Of a stretch of 7,524 nt of DNA, positions 4,915 to 7,524 are shown piece after piece. Each line of letters begins with the position of its first letter. The first letter of the stretch is position 1. Origin of the DNA: Bacteroidales bacterium (GTDB lineage: Bacteria > Bacteroidota > Bacteroidia > Bacteroidales > UBA7960); NCBI GenBank assembly GCA_007132395.1, contig SLOR01000329.1, positions 1 through 7,524 of the forward strand. The letters run 5' to 3'. The position numbers and the translations under genes were made by a program. The notes beneath the pieces are model-generated. The model was given only the letters and a program-made list of their open reading frames with translations, searched no databases and was not told the origin of the DNA.

Positions 4915-7281
4915 TTAAAACAAATTCTCAAGAAACCTTCTCAGACGCGAGGGGCGCTCCCTATCGCGTCTGTCGCGTCTTCTTTCTCTGTCATCATCCG
5001 GGCTGCCAAAAATTCTTTCCCAAAGGTTTTCGCTGGGCAGTTCTTCCAGAAACATAGCACAATCCATCATTAGAGCCAGGCTGTCGGGCAGGGTCGAAAA
5101 ATATCCCTGTGAATACTTACGGGTGTGACTGTTGCCTGCCACCTCCCTCATGTATTCGCCCCACAAGGGCACCGCACTGGCACCCGAGCCCAGGGGTGAT
5201 CCGTAAAGTGCTGCAAAAGCAGGATTCTCCAGGCCTGTCCAGACACCGGTAATCAAGCCTGGTGTGAACCCGATAAACCAGGTGTCGGCATTGTTTTGCG
5301 TGGTGCCTGTTTTTCCTGCCATATTTCCCTGCAAACCAAACCGGGTTCGCAGGCTTTGTGCGGTTCCACTGTTAATGGCCTCGGCAAGCATTTCGCGAGT
5401 GAGCAGGGAAGTAGATTCATCCCATACCCTTTGTGCCGTAGGTGATTCTTCTTGCTGAAAAATTGTATTCCCATTGCTGTCTTCAATCTTCAGAAGCCAT
5501 ACAGGCTGCAAATTACGTCCTTTGCCCATAAAACCTGCATAGCCAGCAGCCATCTCCATGAGGTTAATTTCCGCTGTTCCCAGCGCGATGGAGGGCACCC
5601 GGGGCAATGGTGCGGTAATGCCTGCCCTGCGTGCATTATCGATTACTGCCTGAGCTCCTGTCTGATGAATATAATGTGCTGTAACGGTGTTAACCGATTG
5701 GGCCAGCGCTCCCTTCATACTGTAATATCCTTCGTATTCTCCGCTTGCATTGGCAGGACTCCAATCGTTGTACTCCTCGTATATTATTCTTTCATTACTT
5801 ACAAACTCGCAAGGGTCGATGCCAGCCTGTAGGGCAGTAGCATAAACAAAAGGTTTAAAGGTGGAACCCACCTGACGGCGGGCTAACACATGATCATGCT
5901 GGAAATATATGAAATTATTTCCCCCTACCCATGCTTTTACATGACCATTTTCGGCATCCAGGGATATGAGCCCCGAATGCAGTATTTGCTGTGCTTTATA
6001 AATAGAATCCATGGGGGAAATATCCAGTACACGGGGGCCATCCCACGAGAAAAAATCCAGTGAAACGAGGGCGTTAAAGTTTTCTTCTATTTCCTCATGG
6101 GTAAGTTTTTGCTTTTGCAGATTTTTGTAGCGCTGGCTGTTGTGCATAATGCTTTTTACAAGAGGAGCAGAGCGCTGGGCAGGCATACGCCGGTAATAGG
6201 CATCCATAAGTTTTTGTTGCCGGCTGAGTTGGCTGGTTATTGACTGCTCAGCCAGCAGTTGCAGGTTATAATCCAGGGTGGTATATATGCGCAGCCCGTC
6301 CGTATATAGGTTGTAGTCTGTGCCGTGAATTGTATTGTAGTCTTTGAGGATGGCCAGCACATCCTGCCTGATTCTTTCCCTGAAATAGGGTGCAGGCCCC
6401 TGGTTGTGAGTCATGGGGTTGTAATTGAGCTGCAGAGGAATATTTTTAAGCGAATCGGCCTCTTCTGTGGATATGTACTGATACCTGTGCAACTGGCTTA
6501 TAACCGTATTTCTTCTGTTTACAGCCCTTTCGGGGAATTGCCTGGGGTTAAAAAAGGAGGTGGCCTGAAGCGTTCCTACCAGCAATGCCGCTTCTTCCAT
6601 GTATAAATCCCTTGGGTTTTTATTAAAAAACCGCAACGAAGCAGCGCTGATGCCGAAAACATTCTCTCCAAAAGGTACGGTATTCAGATAAAGCAGCAGT
6701 ATGTCTTCCTTGGTGTAGATGCGCTCCAGGCGGTGTGCAATGATAAATTCCCTGAATTTACTTACAGGAAGCGAAAACAACCCAGTATTATTACTGCGGG
6801 GGTAAAGATTTTTGGCCAGCTGCTGACTGAGGGTACTCCCTCCTCCGGCCTGGGTTTCACCCATGAGCAGGGTCTTAAACATTACACGTCCCAGGCTGCG
6901 GTAATCTATTCCGCTATGTGAGTAAAACCTGGCATCTTCAGTGGCAATAAGGCTGTTGATAACATTTTCAGAAATCTGATCAATATGGGCATGGGAGCGA
7001 TCATATATAAAATATTTCCCCAGCAGTTCGCCTCCTGAAGCATACACCTCGGAGGAAATAAAATTCTCGATACTGCCCAGTTCCTTTTTGTCGGGAATTT
7101 TGCCCCATAGCCCTATCCATACGGAAAAGAAAAACAACAAGGCCAGGAGAAATACCGAGGCCGTCAACAAGCCAAGGGTTGTTAAAGCGTATTTCAGAAT
7201 TTTTTTTCTGTAAGGACGGTCAGTTGTAAATCTATGCCAGGATTGCCTTATTTTTTTGCCTGCAGAATGAAAAAAGTTCAA
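4915..7281 (-). CDS. Bifunctional class A penicillin-binding protein (PBP1A-type)
   Basis: A 788-aa inner-membrane enzyme that polymerises lipid II into glycan strands and cross-links the peptides. Order: basic cytoplasmic N-tail, transmembrane helix (about 34-57), GT51 transglycosylase domain with catalytic Glu115 in EDARFYSHSG, GGSTLSQQLAKNLY (147-160), Glu178 in KFREF and KEDILLLYLN (191-200); then the transpeptidase domain with nucleophile Ser473 in STFK, SVN (529-531) and KTGT (657-660). All catalytic motifs are intact and length is normal for the family. The start is TTG at 7281: the frame is stopped at 7315-7317 and has no upstream ATG, and the next Met (134) is past the first GT motif. 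The last about 28 residues are an Asp/Arg-rich tail (DRERRRDRRDRE) of unknown role. It converges on the Spy-like gene with 3 bp between stop codons. The transporter gene upstream is on the same strand, 124 bp away. mrcA/ponA-like, but I assign no symbol. Confidence 0.96.
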   Translation of the reverse strand: MNFFHSAGKKIRQSWHRFTTDRPYRKKILKYALTTLGLLTASVFLLALLFFFSVWIGLWGKIPDKKELGSIENFISSEVYASGGELLGKYFIYDRSHAHIDQISENVINSLIATEDARFYSHSGIDYRSLGRVMFKTLLMGETQAGGGSTLSQQLAKNLYPRSNNTGLFSLPVSKFREFIIAHRLERIYTKEDILLLYLNTVPFGENVFGISAASLRFFNKNPRDLYMEEAALLVGTLQATSFFNPRQFPERAVNRRNTVISQLHRYQYISTEEADSLKNIPLQLNYNPMTHNQGPAPYFRERIRQDVLAILKDYNTIHGTDYNLYTDGLRIYTTLDYNLQLLAEQSITSQLSRQQKLMDAYYRRMPAQRSAPLVKSIMHNSQRYKNLQKQKLTHEEIEENFNALVSLDFFSWDGPRVLDISPMDSIYKAQQILHSGLISLDAENGHVKAWVGGNNFIYFQHDHVLARRQVGSTFKPFVYATALQAGIDPCEFVSNERIIYEEYNDWSPANASGEYEGYYSMKGALAQSVNTVTAHYIHQTGAQAVIDNARRAGITAPLPRVPSIALGTAEINLMEMAAGYAGFMGKGRNLQPVWLLKIEDSNGNTIFQQEESPTAQRVWDESTSLLTREMLAEAINSGTAQSLRTRFGLQGNMAGKTGTTQNNADTWFIGFTPGLITGVWTGLENPAFAALYGSPLGSGASAVPLWGEYMREVAGNSHTRKYSQGYFSTLPDSLALMMDCAMFLEELPSENLWERIFGSPDDDRERRRDRRDRERPSRLRRFLENLF
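4943..4971 (+). terminator. Candidate terminator hairpin just past the Spy-like gene, inside the PBP1A 3' end
   Basis: A perfect 8-bp inverted repeat, AGACGCGA (4943-4950) and TCGCGTCT (4964-4971), with further possible pairing GGG (4951-4953) to CCC (4959-4961) after a two-base bulge. It lies 32 bp after the Spy-like stop codon and is followed by pyrimidine-rich sequence with several Ts, not a clean T run. A second TCGCGTCT at 4973-4980 offers an alternative pairing. The same bases encode the Arg-rich end of PBP1A on the other strand, so the symmetry could be a by-product of that repeat. Confidence 0.35.
4963..4981. repeat. Tandem 9-bp repeat encoding RRD-RRD in the PBP1A tail
   Basis: On the - strand two copies of AGACGCGA stand 9 bp apart (start to start) and give the consecutive Arg-Arg-Asp units at residues about 769-774 of PBP1A. 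The unit is a multiple of three, so copy-number change would lengthen or shorten the charged tail without shifting frame. Only two clear copies are present. Confidence 0.55.
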
Positions 7282-7317
7282 CGTGGTTACTGTTTTGTGG
7301 TTATTCTTCGTTCTTTA

Positions 7318-7385
7318 AACAAAGAGCTTCACCCTTTGTTGTAAAAACTTCACCGACTTTATGCTTACGCATTAGTTTTGCTTAC
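7318..7385. repeat. Short direct and inverted repeats upstream of PBP1A
   Basis: The 124-bp gap between the transporter stop and the PBP1A start holds three pairs of heptamers: an inverted repeat AACAAAG (7318-7324) / CTTTGTT (7334-7340) with a 9-bp spacer; a direct repeat CTTCACC at 7327-7333 and 7348-7354, 21 bp apart; and a direct repeat TGCTTAC at 7362-7368 and 7379-7385, 17 bp apart. They lie 37-104 bp upstream of the PBP1A start codon, where a promoter or operator would be. No clear Bacteroidota -7/-33 promoter was found. Heptamer pairs may also arise by chance. Confidence 0.35.
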
Positions 7386-7405
7386 TAAAATGCCTGCCGG
7401 TAATT

Positions 7406-7524
7406 TTAAAAGATAAAAAATAACGAAACGCCTGTAACACTTATTATGGCACCGATAATTTCTTTCCAGCTCACCGATTGCTTGAAGAAGATAAGCGTAG
7501 GGGGGATGATTAAAATGGGTGTAA
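7406..7524 (-). CDS. C-terminal end of an EamA/DMT-family transporter (partial)
   Basis: The last 38 codons and TAA stop of a gene entering from the right edge on the - strand; too short to be listed by a usual ORF cut-off. The peptide reads TPILIIPPTLIFFKQSVSWK followed by EIIGAIISVTGVSLFFIF. This is two hydrophobic segments joined by a short polar loop, ending in a G-A-x-x-S-x-x-G-V helix, which matches the final two helices of EamA (drug/metabolite transporter superfamily) proteins, where the last helix typically reads xxGAxLIxxGV. Such proteins are ten-helix inner-membrane exporters or carriers of small metabolites; substrate cannot be told. It lies upstream of PBP1A on the same strand with a 124-bp gap, so shared transcription is possible but not indicated. 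The call rests on a short tail only. Confidence 0.7.
   Translation of the reverse strand, partial: TPILIIPPTLIFFKQSVSWKEIIGAIISVTGVSLFFIF

Noticed and set aside
5452..5832. 126-codon + strand open frame opposite PBP1A
   Set aside because: It is antisense to the conserved transpeptidase domain and its translation has no recognisable domain, signal peptide or regular composition.
7387..7407. Possible hairpin AAAAT / ATTTT around GCCTGCCGG at the transporter stop codon
   Set aside because: Only 5 plus 2 pairs with an uneven internal loop, overlapping the stop codon, and no proper T tract on the - strand.

Overview
The window looks like a chromosomal segment of a Bacteroidota bacterium, most likely from the Bacteroidales/Marinilabiliales side. 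The reasons are the split two-subunit transketolase, an ECF sigma factor followed by a single-pass membrane protein with an 'EGYFE.LPERI' motif and a Spy-like periplasmic protein, A/T-rich leaders without clear Shine-Dalgarno sequences, and the general look of the proteins. This is a judgement from protein style; no 16S gene or other marker is present. No tRNA, rRNA, CRISPR array, insertion sequence or phage gene was seen.

Layout. On the + strand: the 3' part of a transketolase N-terminal (TPP-binding) subunit gene, open at the left edge (1-740); a 160-bp gap; a secreted vWA-domain protein of 462 aa with a complete MIDAS motif and a C-terminal region built from about 75-residue repeats (901-2289); the transketolase C-terminal subunit (2329-3285); an ECF sigma factor 15 bp further on (3301-3849); a putative membrane anti-sigma factor (3896-4384); and a Spy/CpxP-like secreted protein (4432-4911). 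On the - strand: a full bifunctional class A penicillin-binding protein (7281-4915), whose stop codon lies 3 bp from that of the Spy-like gene, and upstream of it the last 38 codons of an EamA/DMT-type transporter (7524-7406, open at the right edge). Coding density is high; the longest gene-free stretches are 160 bp (741-900) and 124 bp (7282-7405).

How the genes may work together. The two transketolase subunits form one enzyme of the non-oxidative pentose phosphate pathway, yet their genes are separated by the unrelated vWA gene. The sigma factor, membrane protein and Spy-like protein form a plausible envelope-sensing unit: periplasmic sensor, transmembrane anti-sigma factor, cytoplasmic sigma factor, in the style of CnrYXH. 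The PBP1A gene next to it makes peptidoglycan, which fits an envelope neighbourhood, but nothing in the sequence shows that the sigma factor controls it.

Most of the window is ordinary housekeeping. The parts that deserve a second look are the split and interrupted transketolase locus, the sigma/anti-sigma/Spy module with its extremely acidic tail, the repeat architecture of the vWA protein, and the almost overlapping convergent gene ends with a hairpin inside the PBP1A 3' end. I did not find convincing evidence of a wholly new system.
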